Shown: in pieces, positions 40,502-49,390 of the stretch
Layout: every line of letters begins with the position of its first letter
How positions within the stretch are numbered: the stretch's first letter is position 1
Assembly (NCBI RefSeq): GCF_002240415.1
Contig: NZ_CP020028.1
Coordinates: 4,861,501 to 4,925,500 of the forward strand
Length of the DNA stretch: 64,000 bases
Reading direction: 5' to 3'
Source of the DNA: Paenibacillus kribbensis
GTDB taxonomy: Bacteria > Bacillota > Bacilli > Paenibacillales > Paenibacillaceae
Made by a program: the position numbers and the translations under genes
The notes under the pieces: generated by a model
Seen by the model: the letters and a program-made list of their open reading frames with translations, nothing else
The model's database searches: none
What the model was told of the DNA's origin: nothing

Positions 40502-41593
40502 TTATCTCAGCCTAATATCTCCTATATGCTGGTGCACCACATACATCATCCCCATCAGGAATAAGGCCAAGCCCAAGTAACCGATCCCGAATTTCCAGCG
40601 TGATGATGCGGGTACTTCGTAATATTTATCATTTTCATAGGGTATATAATCGATCCCGCACAGCAATCTGAGCTGATACGCATCTGGCGTCGATATATGC
40701 TCCACACCGTTCAGCCATGCATCTTGGACAAGGCACTGCTGTGGCAGCATGAATGTCTGCGCTACATCCAGACTTTCCATATACACCGTCACATATTGCT
40801 GCCCTTCCAGATCCGAGTAGGTATTAAAGGATAATCTGCGCGTATGCTCCGGTCCGGGCAAGGGGTATCCTTGCTCGTACAGATGCTGTACATCAACCAC
40901 CGGATTTTGCGTAAAGGATAAAACCTTGGCCTCTCCTTTATTTTGTTTGACATATTTTTTGTATAAATCATAGGCGAAGAGGGCCCAAATAAAGAAAAAT
41001 AAAAAGGATTTCAAATAGATAATTACGACGATGCCACCCAATAAGCCTACTAGCCATAACCAGCGTGTCACTGCCGTGGAAATCCTTCCTCCGTCGAGCG
41101 GATGAATCGGCAACAGATTAATCAGATTCAGGAAAAATCCGACATATGAGAGTGCATATAGCAGCGGACTGTCCGTTGCATAGGCTCCTGCGTATACCAC
41201 CATAGCCCCAACCGTGCCCAGTAACGGGCCGCCCATGGCCACATAAGCCTCTGTCTGGGCATCCAAAGGCTGGCGTTTCATCGTGATCAGCGCACCCAGA
41301 AAAGGGATAAATAACGGTGTCGACACTGGAAGCCCCTTGCGCTTGGCAGCCCATACATGCCCCAACTCATGCACAAATAATAGCAGCACGAACCCGACCG
41401 CAAATCCCCACGGATAAATGATCGCATATGCGCCAATCGTCGCTGCCATAGAGAACAGCGCACCGCCAAATTTACTGAATTTCAAAAGAGCAAGCAACGA
41501 CTTGCCCTTCAAAAGAAGCAACGCTGCCGCACTGCCAAGATACCATTTGGATGAGCCGGACTTGGAATCCGCCTTTTGGTCTTCTTTTGGCAA
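40502..41593 (-). CDS. Membrane zinc protease of the M50 (site-2 protease) family
   Basis: 363 residues. FVHELGHVWAA (about 75-85) supplies HExxH zinc ligands, and LINLLPIHPLDGGR (about 160-173) supplies the third ligand Asp, the two signatures of site-2 proteases, each in a membrane helix. The C-terminal 150 residues are soluble except for a last helix (GIGYLGLALFLMGMMYVVHQ). It probably cleaves membrane proteins; substrate unknown. Start is TTG at 41593 with AAAGGAG ten bases upstream. Divergent from the SNF2 helicase gene. Confidence 0.88.
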   Translation of the reverse strand: MPKEDQKADSKSGSSKWYLGSAAALLLLKGKSLLALLKFSKFGGALFSMAATIGAYAIIYPWGFAVGFVLLLFVHELGHVWAAKRKGLPVSTPLFIPFLGALITMKRQPLDAQTEAYVAMGGPLLGTVGAMVVYAGAYATDSPLLYALSYVGFFLNLINLLPIHPLDGGRISTAVTRWLWLVGLLGGIVVIIYLKSFLFFFIWALFAYDLYKKYVKQNKGEAKVLSFTQNPVVDVQHLYEQGYPLPGPEHTRRLSFNTYSDLEGQQYVTVYMESLDVAQTFMLPQQCLVQDAWLNGVEHISTPDAYQLRLLCGIDYIPYENDKYYEVPASSRWKFGIGYLGLALFLMGMMYVVHQHIGDIRLR

Positions 41594-41740
41594 AAGTATC
41601 CGTCTCCTTTCTCTAATACTTCCATTGTATCCTGCTATGTGCAGCTTGTAAAAGCCTCAAGCGGTCTGCCAGGTGTCCAACCTCCCGTCTGTTCTGTTAT
41701 CATGTAAGAAAACGGAACAACCAGGAAAGGATTACGGACC

Positions 41741-44700
41741 ATGAGCTTTGAACTTACCCGGCGAACCATCAGACAGCTATGCAGCCAAGCCGCTTATGAC
41801 GACGGGGACGACTATTACCGGGCCAAAAGAGTGGCCTTTACACAAATAGACCATGATGAAGGTGTGTACGAAGCTACAGTCAAAGGAAGCGGATTTTATG
41901 CTGTTGCCGCAATGATCCGTCCCAATGGCAGTATCCGTGCGGAATGCACCTGTAGAACATTTCAGACGACCGGAAGGTATTGTAAACACATCGCTGCTGT
42001 GCTCATTAACGTGCACGATATGCTGCGAGGCAAAAGTCTGTCTGTACGCTCCTTTGCTTCCAGACTTCATCCCGGCACTTCCCTGGATACAGCTGGGGCT
42101 GCAGATGCTTCGTATGATCACACTGCCAGAACCGCACGCTCCTCTGGCATCACATCAGGGGATCTCCAGCTGACCGACAGTATGTTAAAGCTGTTCAGCA
42201 GCAAAAGGCCGATTCGCAGTACGTCGACCCTGCTGGATACTCGCGAGGTCTTGGATTTTCAGTTTATGATCCGGCCTTTCGCCTATGGCTACCAGAAATA
42301 TATGTTTGGCGTGGAGATAAAATCAGGGCCCAAACGATTATATATCGTTCAGAAAATCCGCTCGTTTCTCGATAGTATTGACCATGGAGATAGCTACAGG
42401 TTCACGAAAAACTTTTCTTACGAGCCTCAGCTGCATCGCTTCCGGCTTGAGCATGACGCCATTCTCCAGCAGTTGGTGCAGGTTTGCCGCAATGAGCGCA
42501 TGATTCGGGAAACCTCAGGTGCGTATGTGTCCCCAAGCAGTCATATGAGTGGCGAACGAATGCTGCTGATCCCCCCTGCGGCTTGGGAGAAGCTATTCCC
42601 CTTGCTGACAGCAGCACAGGGTGTCCATTTTGAAATTCACGGAAATATGAGCGAGGGTATCCCCCAGTCGGACCTCATGCTTCCGCTGCAATTTGAATTC
42701 GATGAAGCCGAGGGCGAAACCGAGGGCTACCAGCTATGTATTCAGGGACTCGATGATTTGACCATCATGGAGGACTATGGTGTCGTCATTGCCGATGGCA
42801 AGCTTGTACCCCAGAAGACTGGTCCACTGCGGCATTTATCCGAGCTGAAACGGATGGTGGAAGTCCACCACAGGCGGAAGATCCAGATTGCGCCGACACA
42901 GATGGAGTCTTTTATGGACAAGGTTGTGCCTGGACTGATGAAGCTCGGACGGGTCCATATGAGCCGGTCTGTCTCTGAACGGGTCACACAACAGCCACTA
43001 AAGGCGAAGCTATATCTGGATCGGGTAAGGGACAAGCTGCTGGCTGCACTGGAGTTCCAATATGGGGATATCGTGATCAATCCGTTGGAAACAGATAAGC
43101 AGGTGCCTGGCAACAACCGGATTCTGATCCGGGACGGGGAACAGGAGCAGCGGATTTTGGAACTGATGGACCATAGCTCCTTCGCCAAAACAGACAGCGG
43201 ATATGTTATGGAAGATGAAGATGCGGAATTTGATTTTCTGTACCATACCGTACCACAACTGGAGAAGCTGCTTGCCATCTATGCCACAGGTGCGGTCAAA
43301 GCGAAGATCAACAATACGCTGCCCGTCCCGAGGACACGGGTGGAGTGGGATGAACACACGGATTTGCTGGAATTTACATTTGATATTGACGGTATACCCG
43401 AATCTGAAATTCGTCAGCTGCTCAAATCGTTAAATGAGAAGAAAAGGTATCACCGTTTGCCGAATGGTGCCCTGCTGCCGCTGGAAACAGAGGAATACAA
43501 GGAGCTCATCCGATTCATGAACGAAACGGGTATCCGCAAAAGCGATTTGGATGCGGCGCAAATTCGTATTCCCGTCACGCAAGGGCTGTACTTAATTGAT
43601 CCCCACGATCAGGGGAAGAATCTGACTTTGGGCAAAGCCTTTCGCCAGCTGCTGGAAAACATACGGAATCCCGACCATCTCGACTTTCCAGTGCCGGAAT
43701 CGCTCGCTCCCATCTTGAGAGATTACCAGGTATATGGCTTTCAATGGCTCAAGACATTGGCGCATTACCGTTTTGGGGGCATATTGGCAGATGATATGGG
43801 GCTGGGCAAAACGTTGCAAAGCATCGCCTTCCTTGTCTCTGTCCTGCCGGAAATCCGCAGCCAGCAGCTGCCAGCCATAATCGTATCCCCTGCATCACTG
43901 GTGTACAATTGGCGAAATGAGCTGGAGAAATTTGCTCCGCATATCCGCGTCACGATCGCAGATGGTACCCCGGAAGAGCGCAGCCGGATGATACGGGATG
44001 CTGCCAGCTATGACGTTATCATTACCTCCTATCCTCTGCTGCGCCGGGATGCAGAGATGTACGGCAAGTCATCGTTTCACACGCTCATTCTGGATGAAGC
44101 GCAAGCGTTCAAGAACCATGCCACCCAGACAGCGCAGGCCGTTAAGGATATAAAAGCCCGTTACCGTTTTGCCCTGACAGGAACGCCTATAGAAAATACA
44201 CTGGAAGAGCTGTGGTCCATCTTTGACATTGTATTTCCCGAGCTATTTCCCGGCGGAAAGAGAGCGTTTCACAACCTGACTCGCAATGCGATTGCCAAGC
44301 GGATTCGCCCGTTTCTGCTGCGTCGTCTCAAGAGCGATGTCCTCCAGGAGCTGCCTGAAAAAATTGAATCCGTTCAGGTATCACGGCTCCTGCCGGAGCA
44401 GAAAAAGCTGTACATGGCTTATCTGGCCGAGCTCCAGCATGAAACGTTGAAGCATCTGAACGAGGAGGGCTTTCAGAAAAGCCGGATTAAAATCCTTGCC
44501 GGTCTGACCCGGCTTCGCCAGCTCTGCTGTCATCCGGGCCTGTTCGTCGACGGGTACACCGGAAGCTCAGCCAAATACGAACAGCTGCTGGAAATCATCG
44601 CAGAATGCCTCAGCTCCGGGAAACGGATGCTCATTTTTTCACAGTTCACAACGATGCTGCAAATGATCAGACGCGAGCTTGCCCGGGAAGGGGTCCCTTA

Positions 44701-45079
44701 CTTCTATCTGGATGGGCAGACACCAGCTTCGGAACGTGTGGAGCTGTGCAGCCGCTTTAATGAAGGAGAACGCGACCTGTTCCTGATTTCCCTAAAGGCA
44801 GGGGGAACTGGCCTGAATCTCACCGGAGCAGATACGGTCATTTTGTATGACCTGTGGTGGAATCCCGCCGTGGAGGAGCAGGCTACCAACCGCGCACATC
44901 GAATGGGCCAGAAAAAAGTCGTACAGGTGATTCGCCTCGTTGCCCAAGGCACGGTGGAGGACAAAATGTATGAGCTGCAGCAGAAAAAGAAACACCTGAT
45001 CGACCAGATCATCCAGCCGGGACAAGAAAGCCTTTCGGCATTGACCGAACTGGAGATTCGAGAGCTGCTTATGATATAA
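41741..45079 (+). CDS. SWIM zinc-finger SNF2-family helicase
   Basis: 1112 residues. A SWIM zinc finger CxC...CxH lies near residues 68-84 (ECTCRTFQTTGRYCKH). After a long bacterial SNF2-associated region, the SF2 core has motif I ADDMGLGKT (about 686), motif II LDEAQAFKN (about 785; DEAQ in place of DEAH), motif III ALTGTPIEN, motif V SLKAGGTGLNLTGAD and motif VI QATNRAHRMGQ. It is an ATP-driven DNA or chromatin-like translocase, related to B. subtilis YwqA and the RapA superfamily; physiological role is unclear. Monocistronic with a strong terminator. Confidence 0.93.
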   Translation: MSFELTRRTIRQLCSQAAYDDGDDYYRAKRVAFTQIDHDEGVYEATVKGSGFYAVAAMIRPNGSIRAECTCRTFQTTGRYCKHIAAVLINVHDMLRGKSLSVRSFASRLHPGTSLDTAGAADASYDHTARTARSSGITSGDLQLTDSMLKLFSSKRPIRSTSTLLDTREVLDFQFMIRPFAYGYQKYMFGVEIKSGPKRLYIVQKIRSFLDSIDHGDSYRFTKNFSYEPQLHRFRLEHDAILQQLVQVCRNERMIRETSGAYVSPSSHMSGERMLLIPPAAWEKLFPLLTAAQGVHFEIHGNMSEGIPQSDLMLPLQFEFDEAEGETEGYQLCIQGLDDLTIMEDYGVVIADGKLVPQKTGPLRHLSELKRMVEVHHRRKIQIAPTQMESFMDKVVPGLMKLGRVHMSRSVSERVTQQPLKAKLYLDRVRDKLLAALEFQYGDIVINPLETDKQVPGNNRILIRDGEQEQRILELMDHSSFAKTDSGYVMEDEDAEFDFLYHTVPQLEKLLAIYATGAVKAKINNTLPVPRTRVEWDEHTDLLEFTFDIDGIPESEIRQLLKSLNEKKRYHRLPNGALLPLETEEYKELIRFMNETGIRKSDLDAAQIRIPVTQGLYLIDPHDQGKNLTLGKAFRQLLENIRNPDHLDFPVPESLAPILRDYQVYGFQWLKTLAHYRFGGILADDMGLGKTLQSIAFLVSVLPEIRSQQLPAIIVSPASLVYNWRNELEKFAPHIRVTIADGTPEERSRMIRDAASYDVIITSYPLLRRDAEMYGKSSFHTLILDEAQAFKNHATQTAQAVKDIKARYRFALTGTPIENTLEELWSIFDIVFPELFPGGKRAFHNLTRNAIAKRIRPFLLRRLKSDVLQELPEKIESVQVSRLLPEQKKLYMAYLAELQHETLKHLNEEGFQKSRIKILAGLTRLRQLCCHPGLFVDGYTGSSAKYEQLLEIIAECLSSGKRMLIFSQFTTMLQMIRRELAREGVPYFYLDGQTPASERVELCSRFNEGERDLFLISLKAGGTGLNLTGADTVILYDLWWNPAVEEQATNRAHRMGQKKVVQVIRLVAQGTVEDKMYELQQKKKHLIDQIIQPGQESLSALTELEIRELLMI

Positions 45080-45109
45080 GAAGTGTCATATAGGAGTACC
45101 ATTTCACAT

Positions 45110-45160
45110 GCAAACAGGTCCAATGAACGGTAGAAGTTACCCGCCATTGGACCTGTTTGC
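45110..45160 (+). terminator. Intrinsic terminator, perfect 16-bp stem
   Basis: GCAAACAGGTCCAATG (45110-45125) and CATTGGACCTGTTTGC (45145-45160). Located between the convergent helicase and dioxygenase genes; T-runs are short on both sides. Confidence 0.7.
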
Positions 45161-45189
45161 TCATATCGTGATGATCCTGTCCCAAAGAT

Positions 45190-46140
45190 TTAATCCTGTT
45201 TGATCACTCTGGGTTCAATGGGAACCAGATTTGACTCAATCAGGGAACGCTGAGGCTCATACCACTCAGGCAGCATCAGCTTGTGCCCCAATTCATTCAA
45301 TTCCTCATCGACGGTAAAGCCGGGCGGATCGGTTGCGATCTCGAACAGAATACCGCCTTGTTCACGAAAATATACTGCGTTAAAATATTGGCGATCAATA
45401 ATGCCGGTCGTCCCGAGGCCATGCTGGCGAACCCACTCGTTCCACGCCTGATGCTCCGTATCGTCCTGCGCACGCCAGGCAATATGGTGAACCGTACCTG
45501 CACCGCCACTTCCGGGCGGTACATTTTTGATCGGAAGGTCGATCAGGTTGCCCAAATCTCCAGTCGTCTGATAGCGGATGTAGCCTGCGTCTGCGTCTTC
45601 TCCGACAGGAACCATGCCCAGAACGTTCTTCAGCACATCTTGTGTATGCTTGGAATCCGTACTGAACAGCACGGCACCGCCAAAACCTTTGATCGCTTTA
45701 TCCGCAGGTACACCACCTGCCGTCCACGTGTTCGCCGGGCCTTCTTCCCGCTCCACCAGCTCCAGATGCAAGCCCTCATTGTCTCGGAACTGGATGTATG
45801 ACTCGCCAAAACGAGTGGCCTTCGTGAAAGACACCTTCAAGCTGTGCAGACGGTTCTCCCAGTATTCCAAAGCGCCGGGCGGCACGACATACGTCGTAAT
45901 CCCGACTTGCCCGCCCCCGATCTTGCCCCTGCGTGTACCCGGAGCTGGAAAAAAGGTAACAATCGTTCCCGGGCTGCCTTGTTCATTCCCAAAATACAGG
46001 TGATACACTTCTGGAGCATCAAAGTTGATCGTCTTTTTAATCAATCGCAAACCCAGCACACCTGCGTAAAAATCAACATTGCCCTGCGGGTCTCCTGCAA
46101 AGGACGTGATATGGTGAATTCCGGCAGTCTTTAATGACAT
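45190..46140 (-). CDS. mhqO: Ring-cleaving dioxygenase of the glyoxalase superfamily (MhqO-like)
   Basis: About 316 residues with two vicinal-oxygen-chelate modules: GIHHITSFAGDPQGNVDFYAGVLGLRLIKKTINFD at the start and GTVHHIAWRAQDDTEHQAW in the second half. Metal ligands are expected from the two His (HHIT, HHIA) and a Glu (LHLELV / ILFEIATDPPGF). The close relatives MhqA, MhqO and MhqE of B. subtilis open hydroquinone rings and are induced by quinone stress. ATG at 46140 is preceded by GGAGG seven bases upstream. It starts 36 bases after the stop of a nitroreductase gene, the same order as mhqN-mhqO. Confidence 0.88.
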   Translation of the reverse strand: MSLKTAGIHHITSFAGDPQGNVDFYAGVLGLRLIKKTINFDAPEVYHLYFGNEQGSPGTIVTFFPAPGTRRGKIGGGQVGITTYVVPPGALEYWENRLHSLKVSFTKATRFGESYIQFRDNEGLHLELVEREEGPANTWTAGGVPADKAIKGFGGAVLFSTDSKHTQDVLKNVLGMVPVGEDADAGYIRYQTTGDLGNLIDLPIKNVPPGSGGAGTVHHIAWRAQDDTEHQAWNEWVRQHGLGTTGIIDRQYFNAVYFREQGGILFEIATDPPGFTVDEELNELGHKLMLPEWYEPQRSLIESNLVPIEPRVIKQD

Positions 46141-46176
46141 CTTCATCCCTCCTCAATAGGCTATAATTCATCTATT

Positions 46177-46803
46177 TCAAAATCCGTTGTAGCTCACAAA
46201 TTGTCCAATTGGCTTGCGGTATCCACGTGGCCGCTGACCGGATTCATCCTCTTTACCCAAGGTAATCATCATTACGGGTACAAAATGTTCTGGAATATTC
46301 AATATTTCCTGTACCTTCGCAGGATCAAAGCCGATCATCGGGCAAGTATCCCACCCTTTATCCTTGGCAATCAGCATGAACTGCATGGCTGACAGGCTGG
46401 CATTGCGTATCGCTTCTTCTCTTTGGAAAACAGGTCCCCGTTCTCGATAAAACTGGGTTACCGATTCCACCGTGCTGTCATATTCCTGCTTGCTCAACAC
46501 GCCCAGATTCAGAAAACCTTCATTATATTCAGCTACTTTTGTATAAGCCTCTGTATCCCCCAGCACCACAATGGTGGCCGAAGACGTTAATATTTTATAC
46601 TGCTTGCTTGCCTCGTCATGCAGCCTTTGCTTCATATCCGCATCCTGTACCACGATATAGTGTGCATGCTGTAAATTAAAAGCCGATGGAGCAAACTTCA
46701 CCAGCTGAAATATCTCTTCCAGTTCTTTTTGATCTATTGTAACATCAGGAATAAATTTAGAAGCTGATCTTCTCTCTTGGATAGTTTTCACCAGTTCGCT
46801 CAT
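46177..46803 (-). CDS. mhqN: Nitroreductase-family flavoenzyme (MhqN/YodC-like)
   Basis: 208 residues. IQERRSASKFIPDVTIDQKELEEIFQLVKFAPSAFNLQHAHYIVV is the FMN-binding start of the nitroreductase family; GWDTCPMIGFDPAKVQEIL and RGYRKPIGQFV complete it. Expected to reduce quinones or nitroaromatics with NAD(P)H in the cytosol. ATG at 46803 with AAGGAG 11 bases upstream. First gene of a two-gene quinone detoxification operon with mhqO; a DoxX-type mhqP is absent. A near-palindrome upstream may be the MhqR-type operator. Confidence 0.87.
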   Translation of the reverse strand: MSELVKTIQERRSASKFIPDVTIDQKELEEIFQLVKFAPSAFNLQHAHYIVVQDADMKQRLHDEASKQYKILTSSATIVVLGDTEAYTKVAEYNEGFLNLGVLSKQEYDSTVESVTQFYRERGPVFQREEAIRNASLSAMQFMLIAKDKGWDTCPMIGFDPAKVQEILNIPEHFVPVMMITLGKEDESGQRPRGYRKPIGQFVSYNGF

Positions 46804-46840
46804 GTTCAGTTCCACTCCTTGATATTATTTTCAAATGAAT

Positions 46841-46859
46841 TATCTTTAAATCAAGAATA
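46841..46859 (-). promoter_or_regulatory. Possible MhqR-type (MarR family) operator
   Basis: TATCTTTAAATCAAGAATA carries TATCTT and AAGAATA half-sites around a six-base centre, similar in form to MhqR boxes upstream of mhqNOP in B. subtilis. No MarR gene is adjacent. Match is imperfect. Confidence 0.35.
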
Positions 46860-46914
46860 TATCTTTAGTCACTTTATGTCAAGCAAAACTATAAAAATGT
46901 GAATAGCGCACCTG

Positions 46915-47286
46915 TCACGATTCGGCTGCCCGTATTCTCATCGTAATGGCTTCACGCTGCGCTTTGGTCAAGCTCTTGAACACCAGCTCATACGAATGGT
47001 CGATCATGCTATACAGATCATCTAATGGGAAAGCAGGATCGACCGTTATCGTGTTCCAATGCTTTTTATTCAAATGATATCCCGGTTTAATCGCCTTGTT
47101 TTGCTCACGCAGGTTTTCTGCAATGGCCGGATCACATTTTAGAGATACATGGCTAATGCCATCCTTTTCAGTCAAGAGAGCAAACATCTTGCCTCCTACC
47201 TTGAGCACCAGCGTCTCGGGACCAAAAGGGTAATCCTTTACAGCCTCCTTTTTACTTAAGCCATACGCCACAATTTCCTCATACAT
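46915..47286 (-). CDS. MmcQ/YjbR family protein
   Basis: 123 residues of the YjbR fold, a small CyaY-like DNA-binding type domain. YGLSKKEAVKDYPFGPETLVLKVGGKMFALL and GYHLNKKHWNTITVDPAFPLDDLYSMIDHSYELV are the family blocks. Function is not established. ATG at 47286 has an AGGAGAGAAGG ribosome site; an upstream ATG at 47313 has poor support. Between the quinone operon and a TetR gene, all leftward. Confidence 0.87.
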   Translation of the reverse strand: MYEEIVAYGLSKKEAVKDYPFGPETLVLKVGGKMFALLTEKDGISHVSLKCDPAIAENLREQNKAIKPGYHLNKKHWNTITVDPAFPLDDLYSMIDHSYELVFKSLTKAQREAITMRIRAAES

Positions 47287-47349
47287 CAGCCTTCTCTCCT
47301 CTACTTTAGCCATTACCTATGAGCTTATTAAACCCCAAATCCGAATCTC

Positions 47350-47946
47350 CTATTTCTGCGCCTGTCCGGCTAATCCAAAGAAGAACAATTCCATGAATTG
47401 ATCGACATTACAGGTTAACCGTTCTTGATTCGACGCCTCCCAATGCCGACTCAGCTCATTTTTGAACATCGTAAAATACATCATCGCTGTCTCTTCGGTT
47501 TGGTCTCTATGGATATATCCCTCATGCTTCCCGAGCGCAACAAACTTCATAAAAAAGCCCGTTACCTTCTGCTCGCTGTAGCTTTCCAGTGCTTGAGCCA
47601 GTCCGCTAAACTCAGAGGACGGGAATTTTAGAAATTCATCCGACAGGATTTTTAAATTTTGGGCCTCCAGCATCATAATTTCCTTACTTTTCTCAGGAAA
47701 GGAAAGGCCTGAATCAAGTATTTCCTCATACTGCTCCAGCTGCTTGTCCATCCAATTCATAAGCATGTCGGCATAAAGCTGTTCTTTCGTTCCAAAGTAA
47801 TTATAGATGGTCGCCGGGGAAACCCTTGCCTGCTGAGCGATCTCATTCACAGTAACCTTCTGAAATCCGTATTTAGAAAATAGTTGAAATGAAGCACTGT
47901 ATATCTGCTCTATTTTTTTCTCTTTCCGTCGTTCAAAACCGTTCAT
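47350..47946 (-). CDS. TetR-family transcriptional regulator
   Basis: 198 residues. IYSASFQLFSKYGFQKVTVNEIAQQARVSPATIYNYFGTKEQLYADML is the DNA-binding domain. ATG at 47946; GTG at 47955 possible. It is divergent from a membrane protein and acetyltransferase pair, and the 186-base gap contains nested palindromes (48025-48076), the expected operator. Ligand unknown. Confidence 0.9.
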   Translation of the reverse strand: MNGFERRKEKKIEQIYSASFQLFSKYGFQKVTVNEIAQQARVSPATIYNYFGTKEQLYADMLMNWMDKQLEQYEEILDSGLSFPEKSKEIMMLEAQNLKILSDEFLKFPSSEFSGLAQALESYSEQKVTGFFMKFVALGKHEGYIHRDQTEETAMMYFTMFKNELSRHWEASNQERLTCNVDQFMELFFFGLAGQAQK

Positions 47947-48024
47947 CCTCTCCACCTCACATCACATAGTGTAGCTTAGATTTTAGAGTACATCAACAAT
48001 CCAACTACAAATCTATTGAAATAA

Positions 48025-48076
48025 TACATTTAAAAAACTATAATAATTTTATAGTAAATGTACTATTTCAGTACAT
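48025..48076. promoter_or_regulatory. Nested inverted repeats in the TetR / membrane protein intergenic region
   Basis: Repeat one: TACATTT, ACTATAA, 5-base centre, TTATAGT, AAATGTA (48025-48062), both arm segments perfect but with four extra A residues on one side. Repeat two: ATGTACT, ATTTC, AGTACAT (48058-48076). Two overlapping dimer sites between divergent genes suggest joint autoregulation and control of the 48133 operon. Confidence 0.6.
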
Positions 48077-48132
48077 AACTCCAAAAATAAATGATGCTTG
48101 TAGCATCTACTTGACCGAGGAGGCAAAATGAA

Positions 48133-48702
48133 ATGAAACAAATTCGGATTCCTTCGTTTTTACATGATGTATTTGGTGAAAAGCAAAGTATTGGCTCGAT
48201 TGTTTCCATCCTGCTTTTTGGTGGACTGCTGACTACTGTACTGTATTTGGTATTCCCTCAGCTTACAGGCAACTTGCCGATATGGCGCAGCGCTCTGGCG
48301 TTGTTATTGATTTTCGATATATTCTCCGGTTGTATTGCCAATTTTACGGCTTCCACCAGTAACTTTTATGCTTCACGTAAAATGAACCGTATCCTATTCA
48401 TTGCGATACACTTTCATATCGTGCTTGTTGCACTTTTAATCAATACAAATATTGGGTACTCCATAGGGGTATGGGCTTACACAATCGCAGGAGCATTTAT
48501 CGTGAATGCTCTTATCGGAAAACAGGCACAACGATTCGTTGCAGGCTTGCTCCTGTCTGTTGGTCTCGGTGCTATGCCATTATTGCCCGGGTTACAGCCT
48601 TATATGCTGACCACCTGCTTATTATTTATGCTTAAAGTGTTATTTAGCTTCGCCGTAGATCATTATGGCAGAGCCGCGAATAGCATCGGTGAGGAAGCAT
48701 GA
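48133..48702 (+). CDS. Integral membrane protein, function unknown
   Basis: 189 residues with about five hydrophobic segments (IVSILLFGGLLTTVLYLVF, ALALLLIFDIFSGCIANF, ILFIAIHFHIVLVALLI, GVWAYTIAGAFIVNALIG, FVAGLLLSVGLGAMPLL). I do not recognise the family. GAGGAGG lies nine bases before the ATG. Its stop overlaps the start of the acetyltransferase gene by four bases (ATGA), so the pair is translationally coupled and probably controlled by the divergent TetR protein. Confidence 0.8.
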   Translation: MKQIRIPSFLHDVFGEKQSIGSIVSILLFGGLLTTVLYLVFPQLTGNLPIWRSALALLLIFDIFSGCIANFTASTSNFYASRKMNRILFIAIHFHIVLVALLINTNIGYSIGVWAYTIAGAFIVNALIGKQAQRFVAGLLLSVGLGAMPLLPGLQPYMLTTCLLFMLKVLFSFAVDHYGRAANSIGEEA

Positions 48703-49334
48703 GTAATTCACGCAACCTATCCAAACTAACCAAAGCAGACAAGCCCTTATTCGTATCACTTATGAGCAGGACGTTTGCCCAGGACCCCTTATTCCTGCAT
48801 TTATTTGGCGACTCCAAGCTTGACAGAAAGGCAAAACATCGAGTAAAAGCCTTTGTTTCCTTTATGTTTGATAAAAGCTTTTTGCTTCATGAAGAGGTGT
48901 GGGGTTATTTCGAAAATGAAAGCTTGATCGGTACTTACATCGTGGAGAAGCCACATCCAAGCATGCTTCAGAATTTGAAAGGTGTATTGTTAATCGTGAG
49001 GCTGATTCCTTTATTTTTTCAATTGTCCGGGCAAACGTTGCATCTTCTTAACTCCTATATGCGAGTCACCAGATCCTCTGCTCCTTCATTTACGCATCAC
49101 TATCTGATTATGATCGGGGTAAGTCCAGAAGAACAAGGAAAGGGGATCGGCAAATCCCTTTTGCAACACTTGATCAATACGGTCAAGGCGGATAAAAAAT
49201 CGCAAGGAATCGCGCTGGATACAGAAAATAAAGAGAATGTGGATTTATACCGAAGATTTGGATTTACGTTAAGCCAAGAAGCACAAATGGACAATATGCC
49301 TGTGTACTGCATGTTCTACCCAAAAGAAGGTTAA
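48699..49334 (+). CDS. GNAT N-acetyltransferase
   Basis: 211 residues. The acetyl-CoA site is in LIMIGVSPEEQGKGIGKSLLQHLI (about 138-161), with Q-G-K-G-I-G as the pyrophosphate loop; ALDTENKENVDLYRRFGFTL is the normal final strand-helix. An N-terminal stretch of 100 residues includes a hydrophobic helix (GVLLIVRLIPLFFQLSG). Acceptor unknown. Coupled to a membrane protein gene and TetR; a small-molecule stress module is plausible. Confidence 0.85.
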   Translation: MSNSRNLSKLTKADKPLFVSLMSRTFAQDPLFLHLFGDSKLDRKAKHRVKAFVSFMFDKSFLLHEEVWGYFENESLIGTYIVEKPHPSMLQNLKGVLLIVRLIPLFFQLSGQTLHLLNSYMRVTRSSAPSFTHHYLIMIGVSPEEQGKGIGKSLLQHLINTVKADKKSQGIALDTENKENVDLYRRFGFTLSQEAQMDNMPVYCMFYPKEG

Positions 49335-49345
49335 CCATACACAAA

Positions 49346-49369
49346 AATGCCTGCGGCTTCGCAGGCATT
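49346..49369. terminator. Bidirectional terminator between acetyltransferase and AI-2E permease genes
   Basis: AATGCCTGCG, GCTT loop, CGCAGGCATT; leftward it ends in TTTTTG. Confidence 0.8.
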
Positions 49370-49390
49370 CGTTATATTGGTATAGCTAGA

